Source of the DNA: Prasinococcaceae sp. CCMP 1430 | Taxonomy: Eukaryota > Prasinodermophyta > Palmophyllophyceae > Prasinococcales > Prasinococcaceae | NCBI GenBank assembly: GCA_013416795.1 | Contig: RQSC01000003.1 | Span: 57,495 to 87,375, forward strand | Length of the DNA stretch: 29,881 nt | Reading direction: 5' to 3' | Part shown: positions 8,731 through 17,824 of the stretch, one piece after another | How positions within the stretch are numbered: position 1 is the first letter of the stretch | Layout: the number at the start of each line of letters is the position of its first letter | The notes under the pieces: model-generated | The model's input: the letters and a program-made list of their open reading frames with translations, nothing else | What the model was told of the DNA's origin: nothing | The model's database searches: none | Made by a program: the position numbers and the translations under genes

Positions 8731-10267
8731 ATGTTAGAATGTGTATGTGTGTGCGAGTGAAAGTGTGTGTGCGGGCGTGCTCGCGTTGACAACATGAGTG
8801 CGTGCACGAAAAGGCCCTGGCAAGCATGCGTACCTTGTAAAGGTTGTCGCCAATGTGCAGGCACTCGTCGGGCGAAATCGGCGTTGCCGGGTCGATCGGC
8901 TCGGCGCTCCTCGCGTCATCCTCTACGAGCGCCACCACGCGGTGGTGGGTGTTATCATCCACAGTGACACGGCAGTTGTCTCCGTGCTCGTCGCAGGCGA
9001 CGTATTTTTTCGAAAGCGCGTCTACCAAGCGGCAGTTCGTGCCGTGCTCATCGCAGACGACGTAGCTCCTGGCGGAGCCGATGGCATCCGCCAGTTCGTC
9101 CCAGTTGAGGGCCACAGCGAGCTTGTCGCGCCATGCAGGTTCCCTTTGAAGCGGCATCCTCTCGGCGGCTGATCGCGCCTGCTCAAGGGCCACGTCGAAG
9201 ATGCGCCTGTCCGGTTTCTCGCTCAGCGCCGACTTCGACGTCACCACGAAATCGAAGGCGTCGAGGCCGAGCATGGGGAGCTGAGCACACGCGCGCAACA
9301 CATCACACGCGCAGGCGCGGGCCTGTCCGTGTCAGGCACGCCAGCGCACGCCAGCGAAGGGCGCTGGGTGCAGGCAGCAGCAAGGTCCAGCACATGCGCG
9401 CATGCGCGCACACACAATGTCGTCTTGATATCTCTCGTCAGCGTTGGAGACCACGCCAGTGACGATGCCTCGGGCTCGCGCCCACTTGAGGAAGGGCGCG
9501 GCATCAGGAAATGCCCTGTAGGTCTTGTGACTGCCGAAGAGCGAGTACACCTTCTGGAAGAGCCGGTCGGCGTCGGTCGGCGAAAGGTCCTTCGTGAAAT
9601 CACAATCCGCGAGCTCAAAGGATCGGAGCACACAAGTCCTCCACCAGTCGCGGGTGGCCATGTCGTCAGCGCCGAAGCACGGGTGTGCTGCGCACGTCTC
9701 CTTGTACGCCTGCTTGAACGCGTGCTCAATGCCTTCCGGGCTTGCCGACAGTGCCACCCCCGAGCGCTTGGCGGCGAGCGCGTACCACTCGCCCAGTCGC
9801 CCGTTGAACGCAAGGACGGTGCCCGTCACGTCCATCGTAATGGCTGCATGCAGCGATCGCATTGGAAGGGAAGAGCGTCGATGGTCAGCATGCGCAGTAG
9901 CGAATCACGAAACACTCACACGTACGTTCGGGTACGCGCCAGTGGTTCGCTCACCTCGCAGCCTCCGAGGGGGCGCGTGCAGGAGGTGCCCGAGGCGCGT
10001 CGCGTGGCGCGATGTCATCGTTGTCTGCTCATGCGTTGCGTGAGGTCTGGGACTGGCACAAGCCGTGCCTTCATCTGCCAATGGTACCCTTGGCTGCGGT
10101 GCCTCCCGACCCCCAGCGGCTTCGCCCGCGCCAGTGCCAGCGGCACCGCCACTGTGAAGCCGTTTCGCCTTGTTCTCGCGGGGATCCTTCGACCACCCCA
10201 CGCTCACCGCGCGGCCGCGCATGGCCGCGAGCGCGGTGGCGCGCATGGAGAGCAGGCGAGAGAGCAT
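8435..10267 (-). CDS. HAD-like hydrolase, HDHD3 type, with a Cys-motif insertion
   Basis: Minus-strand exons are 10267-9955, 9843-9416, 9280-8834 and 8623-8435, giving 458 residues with phases matching at every junction. Residues 1-104 are a basic, Ser/Arg/Ala-rich extension (MLSRLLSMRATALAAMRG) that looks like a mitochondrial or plastid presequence. HAD motif I is D109-V-T-G-T113; Thr replaces the usual second Asp, so classic phosphatase activity is doubtful and a dehalogenase-like or non-catalytic role is possible. The cap region is helical (LGEWYALAAKRSG). Motif II is VVSNAD, motif III K269 in SEKPDRRIF, motif IV GDN (D392). This order matches the HDHD3 family. Between K269 and GDN lies an insertion of ~100 residues with two CDEHGxNCR copies (residues 323-331 and 343-351). 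The third intron holds the C49 and (GT)n runs. The exact first exon is least certain. Confidence 0.85.
8631..8679. repeat. Homopolymer of 49 C
   Basis: Forty-nine uninterrupted C lie on the plus strand, inside the third intron of the HAD hydrolase gene. On the transcribed strand this is poly-G ending seven bases before the acceptor AG. Run length is likely inaccurate in any assembly. Confidence 0.97.
8700..8728. repeat. (GT)n microsatellite
   Basis: A run of GT dinucleotides sits about 20 bp from the C49 run in the same intron, with further imperfect TG repeats to 8775. It is alternating purine-pyrimidine DNA, capable of Z-form. Confidence 0.9.
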
Positions 10268-10612
10268 GCACAGGCAAGCACCACGCTAGCTAGGCTCCGT
10301 GCTCCGCACAGCCTGCACCAAAAAATGCGCCTGGCGGAGGAGAGCGCGCCGCCGCGCGCCAGACGCGCGCAGGCCTGCGCCCGCGTGCGAGCGCACCTGC
10401 GCTCGCGTGTGCGCGAGCGAATAGCAATATCAGCGCGCGCGTGTCGCCAGAGGTCTGGCGTGGGGCCGGGGTGGGGATGACGGCCGCTGCTGCCGCCACC
10501 GCCACCGCGCCGTGCGTATTGCGCAGTGGCGCGCACCTGCCTGCAGCGGAGATCAAATGAGCAGCATCACATTTTGAGAAACGAATGAATGTCATTCAAT
10601 GAGCGATCACTG
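10268..10612. other. Spacer upstream of the HAD gene, ending in an AT-rich patch
   Basis: There is no supported gene. The left part holds GC-rich alternating repeats and probably the promoter of the minus-strand hydrolase. From about 10545 the composition changes sharply to AT-rich with an imperfect palindrome around GAATGTCATTC (10588-10598). That patch directly abuts the left end of the transposon. Confidence 0.6.
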
Positions 10613-10614
10613 TA

Positions 10615-10638
10615 CCTGTCAAAATCTAATTTTTGACA
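10615..10638 (+). repeat. Left terminal inverted repeat
   Basis: These 24 bp begin CCTGTCAAAATC. They match the reverse complement of the right end with two mismatches (positions 4 and 6). A second internal inverted pair follows after a short insertion that itself repeats the TTTGACAC motif. Confidence 0.8.
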
Positions 10639-10894
10639 CCCATCTAAAATTTGACACTTTGTCAACATCCACCCTTACTGGCCCGGACACCCGCCCGGTC
10701 GGCCTCATGCGGATCCGAAAATAGGCTCAATGCGCAGCGCTCGAGCAGAGCTTTCCGGCGCACTAATCGGTGCCGCTGCCGGCCAAGTCACGCCGCAGCT
10801 GCGACAGCGCGAAAAATTGGAGGTCCATGCCGCGGCGCCATTTTGCGCACGCGCAGTTTGTCAACATAGGGGCTGCACCCCTCGGGGGGGCGGC

Positions 10895-11853
10895 ATGGCG
10901 CCTCCCAGGGCACGGCGAGCGCCTCAGTTCTACGCCCCTGAGGTGTGTGGAGACGCGTGCGCGCGCTGCGCGGCGGCGGGGTGGGGGGGGGGGGCGCGCA
11001 CGCGCGCGCGCAGCAAGGGCTCGCGGCGACGTGCACACATTGACGAAACTGCGCCGCTACATGCGTGCAGGTGCCGGCACCGGCAGTGGCCCCTGCTGCG
11101 CCCAGGTACCCAAACCGCGGCCTTGGGCGGCGCGCCGCTGAGGGCGTCGTGCGCTCGATTTATGCCAGCCCGACCGAGGCGGCGCGTGCCTTTGACATCT
11201 CGCGGCAAGCTGTGGGCGTGGCGCTCAAGGTGTTGAAGGCTGACCGAGAGGCCTACGCCCTCATTAGTGGGCTCCCCGCCCGCGGGGATGACCTCAAGAC
11301 CTTTCCTGGCGTGGACATGGAGCGCCTTGACACGCTCTTCCCTACAGCAAGCCACGCCGAGACCGCGCCCCCCGCCGCCGCCATCCCTACCCCTGCCCCG
11401 CTCCCCCCGGCTGGGCGCACGTACGCGGATATGCTGCGCCGCGGCCTGGAGTACTGCACGACAGGGGGCATGTCATACAGGGCTGCTGCGCGCGAGGCCT
11501 CGAAGGAGCTGGCGGCAGCCACCGCTGCAACAGACCAGAGCGGTGCGTGTGGTGGCGCGGGGACGTCCATGGTGAGCCACCAGACCTTGCGCAGCTACGC
11601 AAATACCTACCTGGAGGGGACGTACGGGACTCCAGCCAAGGCTGGCCGCGTCCAGTACCTGCCAGATGCCATCGAGCGTGTCATAGTCCAGACGATTGCT
11701 GCCATGCGCGAGCAGAAGTGGCCGGTGTACAAGGCGGACGTGAAGGCGTGGGTGGCGCACGCCGTGGAGGGCAGCAGCGCTGCGGCGCACTTCTTGGACG
11801 AAACCATCGGGCGCCCTCCCACGTGCCCACCCCTAGCCGCCGCCGCCCCCTGA
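10895..11853 (+). CDS. Transposon-encoded helix-turn-helix protein lacking a catalytic domain
   Basis: A model of two exons, 10895-10942 and 11071-11853, gives 276 residues with a phase-0 intron; the second part has no in-frame ATG at its start, so an upstream exon is needed. Residues ~40-70 (SIYASPTEAARAFDISRQAV) resemble a helix-turn-helix. A second region reads GGMSYRAAAREASKEL, then VSHQTLRSYANTYLEGTYG, and then LPDAIERVIVQTIAAMREQKWPVYKADVKAWV. This resembles the psq plus CENP-B-type DNA-binding halves of pogo transposases. The protein ends with a short Pro/Ala tail at the point where a DDE domain would start. It could bind the terminal repeats and act as a repressor or accessory factor. 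Family assignment is from pattern only. Confidence 0.6.
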
Positions 11854-11872
11854 ATGTCGATGTTGACGAACT

Positions 11873-11896
11873 TGTCAAAAATTAGATTTTAAAAGG
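11873..11896 (-). repeat. Right terminal inverted repeat
   Basis: This is the 24-bp partner of the left repeat, 20 bp after the ORF stop codon and followed directly by TA. Confidence 0.8.
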
Positions 11897-11971
11897 TACA
11901 TGTACAAAGGTCATCAAAAAATATGGCGCAGGCGCAGGCCTTGCACTCGGGGCCGAGCGAGATGGACACCG

Positions 11972-13497
11972 TCAGAGGTGCCACGCGGTGGCGATGCCAT
12001 CGCCGAGGCGCTCGGCAGCGGCGAGCACGGCGGCGGCGCAGCCGTCGCGACGCGCGCGCAGAAAGGCGGCGCAGAGCGACGCGTAGGCGTCGAGCACGAG
12101 CGCAGGAGGGCCGTCGCGTGGCGACTCCATCCTCTGCAGGAGTAGGAAGGAGGATGGCGCTCTTGGGTTAGTCCTTCTGGTTGGGCCCGCGCGCGATACT
12201 GAAGAGCTCTCGCCTCGTAGCATGCGTCAGCGCGGCCCCTAGGGGCCTCACACGCGCGCACGCACGCACCTGCAAGAAACTTCCCAAGCGAGGCAGCACA
12301 AACAGATCGGTGCAGGACATGTGCGTCGTGCCCGGCAGGTCCACTCGAACAGTCGGAGCGGGCGGTCGTCGCGCGGCAAGAAGGTCGCGTACGGCGTCGG
12401 AGTTTCTGCCCGCAGGGTGCACCCCGTACTCGTTGCGGCTCCACGTGTGCTCGAAACGCGAGTACAGAACGCCCAGTGGGGTGGACTCGAAAGCACGTGC
12501 CTGTGGCATGCCTGCAACGGGTGACTCGTACGGCATGAGCCATGGGTCCATTGTAAAACATCGGGCGAAGCGATCTGTCATGGCACAGTGCAGCGCCGTG
12601 AGCCCGCCGAAGCTGTGGCCTATGGCGGCGCACGCGTCGACGTCGAGCCGCCCAGCAAACGATCCGAGCACCGTGCGCGTCGCGCGAGCGCGCGCCTCAG
12701 ATCCCCGAACAGGCGCAAGCGCGAGCGCTTGGTTGCCACCCTCGTTGAGTGCCTCGAGCACCGAGAGCGCCCCGAGGGCCTCCTTCACTCGCTGCTGCTG
12801 CTGTTCAATGCGCCGTGCTCGCGTGACAGTGCCCTCATAAAACAGGAAGGGCCTGTCGTCGCCGTCGTCGGCCGCACCAGAGGATCCATCTCTGTGCTCC
12901 ACGGCGGCGACGACGACGCCCTGCGCCGCTATTCGCGCGAGCAGCCCACTGTGCGTACCACGGTTGCCCGCAAGTCCGTGCGAGAACACCGCGCACGGCA
13001 CGAGCTCGCGGTCTCCTGCGCCGAGCGACGTGCTGCCGCTGCGCACGCGCATACCACCGCCATCGGCGTACGCGCCCAAGCCGAGCACGGTGGCAAGCCA
13101 CGCTGCTACGCGCACGCTCCACACTTTCAGGGCGCCCGTGTCGGCCTTCACCTTGGAGTTGTACCGCATGTACCCTTCCAGGTACTGCCAGCTGCCCCCG
13201 GGGAGGAAGCGCGTGCAATCCTGGCGCTCGTGTACTGCGAACCAGCGCGCGCGCATACACACACACACACATACACACGAGAGCCAGCGCGCACGTTAAG
13301 AGCGCGTGCGTGTTAGCATCCCACCCTTCCATTACCCTCCCCTCGCTGAACGCCCCGCACTGATGCCTCGCGCGAGTATCTGCGCCCCGCACCGCCGCCT
13401 CACCAGGCTCTTCGGACGCGTCAACCGGGTAGTACATGCGCACTGCCGCACCGCACTCGGCGCGCACATCGAAGACCGCGACGGCGTGCGCCGCCAT
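11972..13497 (-). CDS. Platelet-activating factor acetylhydrolase-like lipase
   Basis: Minus-strand exons are 13497-13404, 13234-12270 and 12133-11972, giving 406 residues with phases 1 and 0 at the junctions. The alpha/beta-hydrolase features of the PAF-AH (group VII/VIII phospholipase A2) family are all present in order: RMYYPV near residue 20, VFSHGLAGNRG (oxyanion region), AAVEHRDGS, GHSFGG with nucleophile Ser239, MDPWLMP with Asp261, and TTHMSCTD with His336. These form the expected Ser-Asp-His triad. Such enzymes hydrolyse short or oxidised sn-2 acyl chains of phospholipids without calcium. No signal peptide is evident in this model. A further intron upstream (13526-13601, GTGAGT...CTCTCAG) looks real, and family alignment suggests coding may start in an earlier exon (residues LLRPIP precede the Met). 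I chose the ATG because no upstream exon could be fixed. Confidence 0.85.
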
Positions 13498-13954
13498 CGC
13501 CGCGGGAATGGGCCGCAACAAGCCGCTGAGAGTGTACACGCAGCCGACGGGAAGAGAAAGAGAGAGGAAAGGGGATGCGGGGGGAAGCGAGGGGCACTCA
13601 CCGCGCGGTGTGCCACCCGCGCGCGCGCGTGTCGTGGGCGCCCCCCCTCGACACACACTGGCGATTCTCCGGATTTTAGACCGTGTCTGCGTCCAATCAG
13701 ACCAGGTCTATCCGAGGGGCGCACCCGGTCATCTTGGTTTCACCCTATCTCATTTGCGTTACGCTACGCCGGCCGGTTTGGGGTTTGGGTTGCATTTCTT
13801 GCAAGCTGCAAGATTGCATGTGTGGGTGGGCCGCAGGTCAGATTCAGGGCGGATTTGGAGCGCCGCTCGAGGGCTTGAGGCGGCGGGCGGTGGCCGGCAC
13901 AGCGCGCGCGCGAGGCAGGCGCGCACACACGCGTGCACACACAGAGCGACGGCC
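13498..13954. other. Divergent spacer between lipase and zinc-finger genes
   Basis: It holds the probable first intron (13526-13601) and 5' exon or leader of the minus-strand lipase. It also holds a G-rich telomere-like motif (13775-13792) upstream of the plus-strand gene and alternating GCGC/ACAC runs (13900-13945). No separate gene is supported. Confidence 0.6.
13775..13792 (+). repeat. Telomere-like G-rich motif GGTTTGGGGTTTGGGTTG
   Basis: This is a short run of TTTGGG/TTTGGGG units, about 160 bp upstream of the zinc-finger gene. Two related motifs occur at 15697-15715 and 15757-15770. It could be a promoter element, a G-quadruplex former or a scar of telomere-type repair. Confidence 0.6.
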
Positions 13955-14622
13955 ATGATGGGCGCGATGCGCGCGCCTGCGGCGTGCGCCGCCCGTCGTT
14001 GCGCGCCGGCGCTGCTCGACCTGGGCTTCTTGTTGTCGCCGCGCCGCCGCGCGCGCGTGCAGCGGCGGCAGCGACGGCCTCACCGAGGGCCAGAGGCGCT
14101 TCGCCGAGCGTAAGGCGGCGATGGCGGACAGGGTGCGCGCGGCGTACGAGGCGGAGGCCGCCAAGGACGCGGGAACACATGGCGACGCCGTCGACGTGTC
14201 CAAGCTTAGCGAAGCGCAGAGGGCATTCCTCAAGAGGAAGAAGTTCGTCGCCGAGGGTGGCGACCCGATGGCCGGCGTGCCCGTGTGCAAGGTGTGCAAC
14301 GGGACCGGGGCGGTTGAGTGCCCCAAGTGCGAAGGCACGGGGCGCAACAAGGAGGATGTCTTTGAGGGGGTGCGTGCGCGCGCGCACACACACACACAAT
14401 CGCTCCTCGTGCGCGCGCACGTGCCTGCGTGTGGCTTTCAGCTGACGCTCGCCCACCCGCGCGGCGCAGGGCGGCCTAAGCGTGGCCGTGTCGGGCTTCA
14501 GCGCTGAGAAGGGGGGCATTTGCTGGCTGTGCCGCGGCGTGAAAACCATGCCCTGCCAGGCGTGCACGGGCACTGGCCGCTCCAAGGCGAGCGCGGCTAT
14601 CAACTACGCGCCGGAGGACTGA
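13955..14622 (+). CDS. DnaJ-type CxxCxGxG zinc-finger protein, probably plastid
   Basis: The secure exons are 14063-14369 and 14470-14622, both in phase. The first exon is less certain: 13955 to about 13983 with an intron to 14062 fits phase 2. The model gives ~163 residues. After a charged helical region (LTEGQRRFAERKAAMADRV), four Cys pairs follow: CKVCNGTG, CPKCEGTG, CWLCRGVK and CQACTGTG. This matches the isolated DnaJ central zinc finger of plant plastid proteins such as BSD2, LQY1 and PSA2, which lack a J domain and act in folding or disulfide chemistry of photosynthetic complexes. CWLCRG in third place is like the photosystem-related members. Plastid location is inferred by family; the short N-terminus may be incomplete. 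The C-terminus INYAPED is acidic. The intron has a (CA)n run. Confidence 0.8.
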
Positions 14623-14906
14623 GATGGGGCGCGCGGGCAGAGAAACGCGCGCGTGCGCACGCGCACACAGAGCAGACTCGGACGTAGCTTAGGATCACAC
14701 ATACGAGCACACACGTACTCTCTCTCGCGCGCGGGAGTGGTTGCGCCAGGTGGGAGTGCGCGCGCGCGCGCGCGACTCGATAACGCGCGCTAGTGGCGTT
14801 CCTGTGCGTGTGCTCGTGCGAGCACGTGTCCGGTGGATGTGTGTGTGTGTGTGTGTGTCTCGTGTGCGTGTGAAACCAAACCACACGCGCGTGGTGGGCA
14901 AAATCT
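14623..14906. other. Convergent spacer rich in alternating repeats
   Basis: This is the space between the stops of the zinc-finger gene (+) and PsbP gene (-). It contains GCGCGC (14760-14775) and GTGTGT (14838-14858) runs and nothing gene-like. Confidence 0.7.
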
Positions 14907-15804
14907 TTATACGGGGACGAGCGTGCCGGGGTGGGTACACTTGAACGAGTTCACCATCGCTACGACGGCGTCGTTGTATTCGCCCATGAGCGCCGTGGGC
15001 ACACTCGCCGACAGCGTGTAGAGCAGGTTGTACCGCCCCGGGATGTTGCCGATGGCGGCCACCGAGTACAGGTGGCGGTCGTACTCGCCAGGCAGCGAGA
15101 CGGTGTACTCGACGAAGTACTGATCGCCCTTCTTCTTGGTGTCGACGAGCTCCGCGCGCACGTCGTTGGGGTCCTTCCACGAGCGGTCGGTCTCCTGCAC
15201 GATGTTGAAGCCCCACTGGTAATCGTCGCCGAAGGATCCCAGGCTTGTGAAGTCCGCGGCGATGGACTGCGTGACGACGCTCACGTTGATGTCGTTGCCG
15301 GCATACGCCGATGGGTAGAAGCCGGCGGCGCGGCGCGTAGGCGTGAAGTCATCCCCGGAGATCTCGCCTACGCCAACCTCCCACCCCGCCGGCAGATCAA
15401 TGGAGAAACCCATCGCCTCGTCGACGTACGGCGACGACCCGCCCGCCTGCTCGTCCGCTGCCGCCGCGCCGCGCGGCACGCGCGAGGCGTCACCGCGTCT
15501 CCGAGCGGCGAAAACCAAAAAAAAAAACGCGCACGCGCGCGCGCGCGCGCGCCTTCCCCCCACCCCGCGGCCCCGCACGGAAGGNGGGCCACCCGCGCGG
15601 CCCGCAGGGCAAAACGCATGCGCCCCGCGCGGCGCGCGCGCGCGCGGCGCGCAACCGGGACCCTTTCTCGCCCGATTGCAGTGCCTTTTGACCTGAGGGT
15701 TGGGTTTGGGTTGGGCTGGCCGCGCGCGCGCGCACGGAAAAAGTCTTCTGACGTGCGGTTTGGGGTTGGGACGCACGCCGCAGGGAGAGGAGCGCACGCG
15801 CCAT
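14907..15804 (-). CDS. PsbP-domain protein (photosystem II / thylakoid lumen family)
   Basis: The secure coding part runs from about 15446 to the stop at 14907 (~180 residues). It starts with a short Ser/Gly linker, then YVDEAMGFSIDLPAGWEV, the classic PsbP opening. It continues with FTPTRRAAGFYPS, NDINVSVVTQSIAADFTSLG, SWKDPNDVRAELVDTKKKG, YFVEYTVSLPGEYDRHLYSV and NLLYTLSASVP, the typical alternating beta-strand core of PsbP and PsbP-like proteins. These bind photosystem II or other thylakoid complexes in the lumen. The N-terminus is unresolved. A candidate first exon at 15804-15736 begins MARALLSLRR and resembles a plastid transit peptide, ending at a phase-0 GT donor that fits the acceptor before 15446. 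It supplies no hydrophobic lumen-targeting segment. An N at 15585 lies in the proposed intron. Confidence 0.85.
15585..15585. other. Ambiguous base N
   Basis: A single N follows an A/T and GCGC-rich patch in the probable first intron of the PsbP gene. It marks possible local assembly weakness exactly where the N-terminal exon structure is unclear. Confidence 0.95.
15697..15715 (+). repeat. Telomere-like G-rich motif GGGTTGGGTTTGGGTTGGG
   Basis: Four GGG blocks separated by TT/TTT could form a G-quadruplex. It lies in the 5' part of the minus-strand PsbP gene. Confidence 0.6.
15757..15770 (+). repeat. Telomere-like motif GGTTTGGGGTTGGG
   Basis: This is a second, shorter copy 41 bp from the previous motif, within the candidate transit-peptide exon of the PsbP gene. 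Confidence 0.5.
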
Positions 15805-16030
15805 CGAGGCCCCGGCGCCAAATACCAGGCGTAGCCCCCCTCGACCCCCCGTCCTGCCCTGCCCCCCTGCCTCCGCTGACCCCGGAAGGACCGGCCGGAG
15901 GGCTCGGCGCAGCGAGGAGCGGCGCCGAGGGCGGCGGCGCCCATGCACGCACGGGCTCTGCTGCGTGAAAGAGTGCCGTGTGCGTGGTGCTCTAGTCTCT
16001 TTGTTTGCGGTACTTGTCGTCCCCCATCCT

Positions 16031-16065
16031 AGCTAGAGCTAGCTCTCTCTCTAAAGCTAGAGCTA
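16031..16065. repeat. AGCTAGAGCTA direct repeats with central palindrome
   Basis: AGCTAGAGCTA occurs at 16031-16041 and 16055-16065, and AGAGCTAGCTCT (16035-16046) is a perfect 12-bp palindrome. It lies 20 bp past the stop of the methyltransferase gene. Its role could be a 3'-end structure; this is only inference. Confidence 0.5.
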
Positions 16066-16084
16066 ATAGCACGTTGCGGAGTGA

Positions 16085-17824
<1,740 letters not shown>

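Larger units (their letters stand above)
10615..11896 (+). mobile_element. Tc1/mariner-like (pogo-like) DNA transposon, probably non-autonomous
   Basis: The element is 1282 bp and is bounded by inverted repeats of 24 bp (10615-10638 and 11873-11896) that match at 22 of 24 positions. TA dinucleotides flank both ends (10613-10614 and 11897-11898), as expected for the IS630-Tc1-mariner superfamily, which duplicates TA on insertion. A second inverted pair, GTCAACATC, lies further in (10661-10669 and 11859-11867). Related sequence TTTGTCAACAT recurs at 10858-10868. One ORF with helix-turn-helix-like regions fills the right part and stops at 11853, just before the terminal repeats. No DDE/D catalytic region can fit, so mobility would need an enzyme from elsewhere. 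Insertion is 76 bp from the end of the lipase gene. Confidence 0.75.

Noticed and set aside
8625-8864. Poly-Gly/His-Thr-rich frames around 8640-8860
   Set aside because: They come from the C49 and GT runs in an intron; the flanking HAD exons join perfectly without them.
10588-10598. AT-rich imperfect palindrome as a target-site duplication of a second element
   Set aside because: No matching copy is found on the other side of the transposon; TA is the better supported flank.
10730-11236. Plus-strand frame of 168 codons in the left half of the transposon
   Set aside because: It is Arg/Ala/Cys-rich without domain sense and runs through the probable intron and into the ORF in another frame.
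12181-13316. Plus-strand frames opposite the lipase gene
   Set aside because: They are antisense to exons with a complete catalytic triad.
13775-13792. Chromosome end or internal telomere
   Set aside because: There are only three short degenerate runs, within a gene-dense region.
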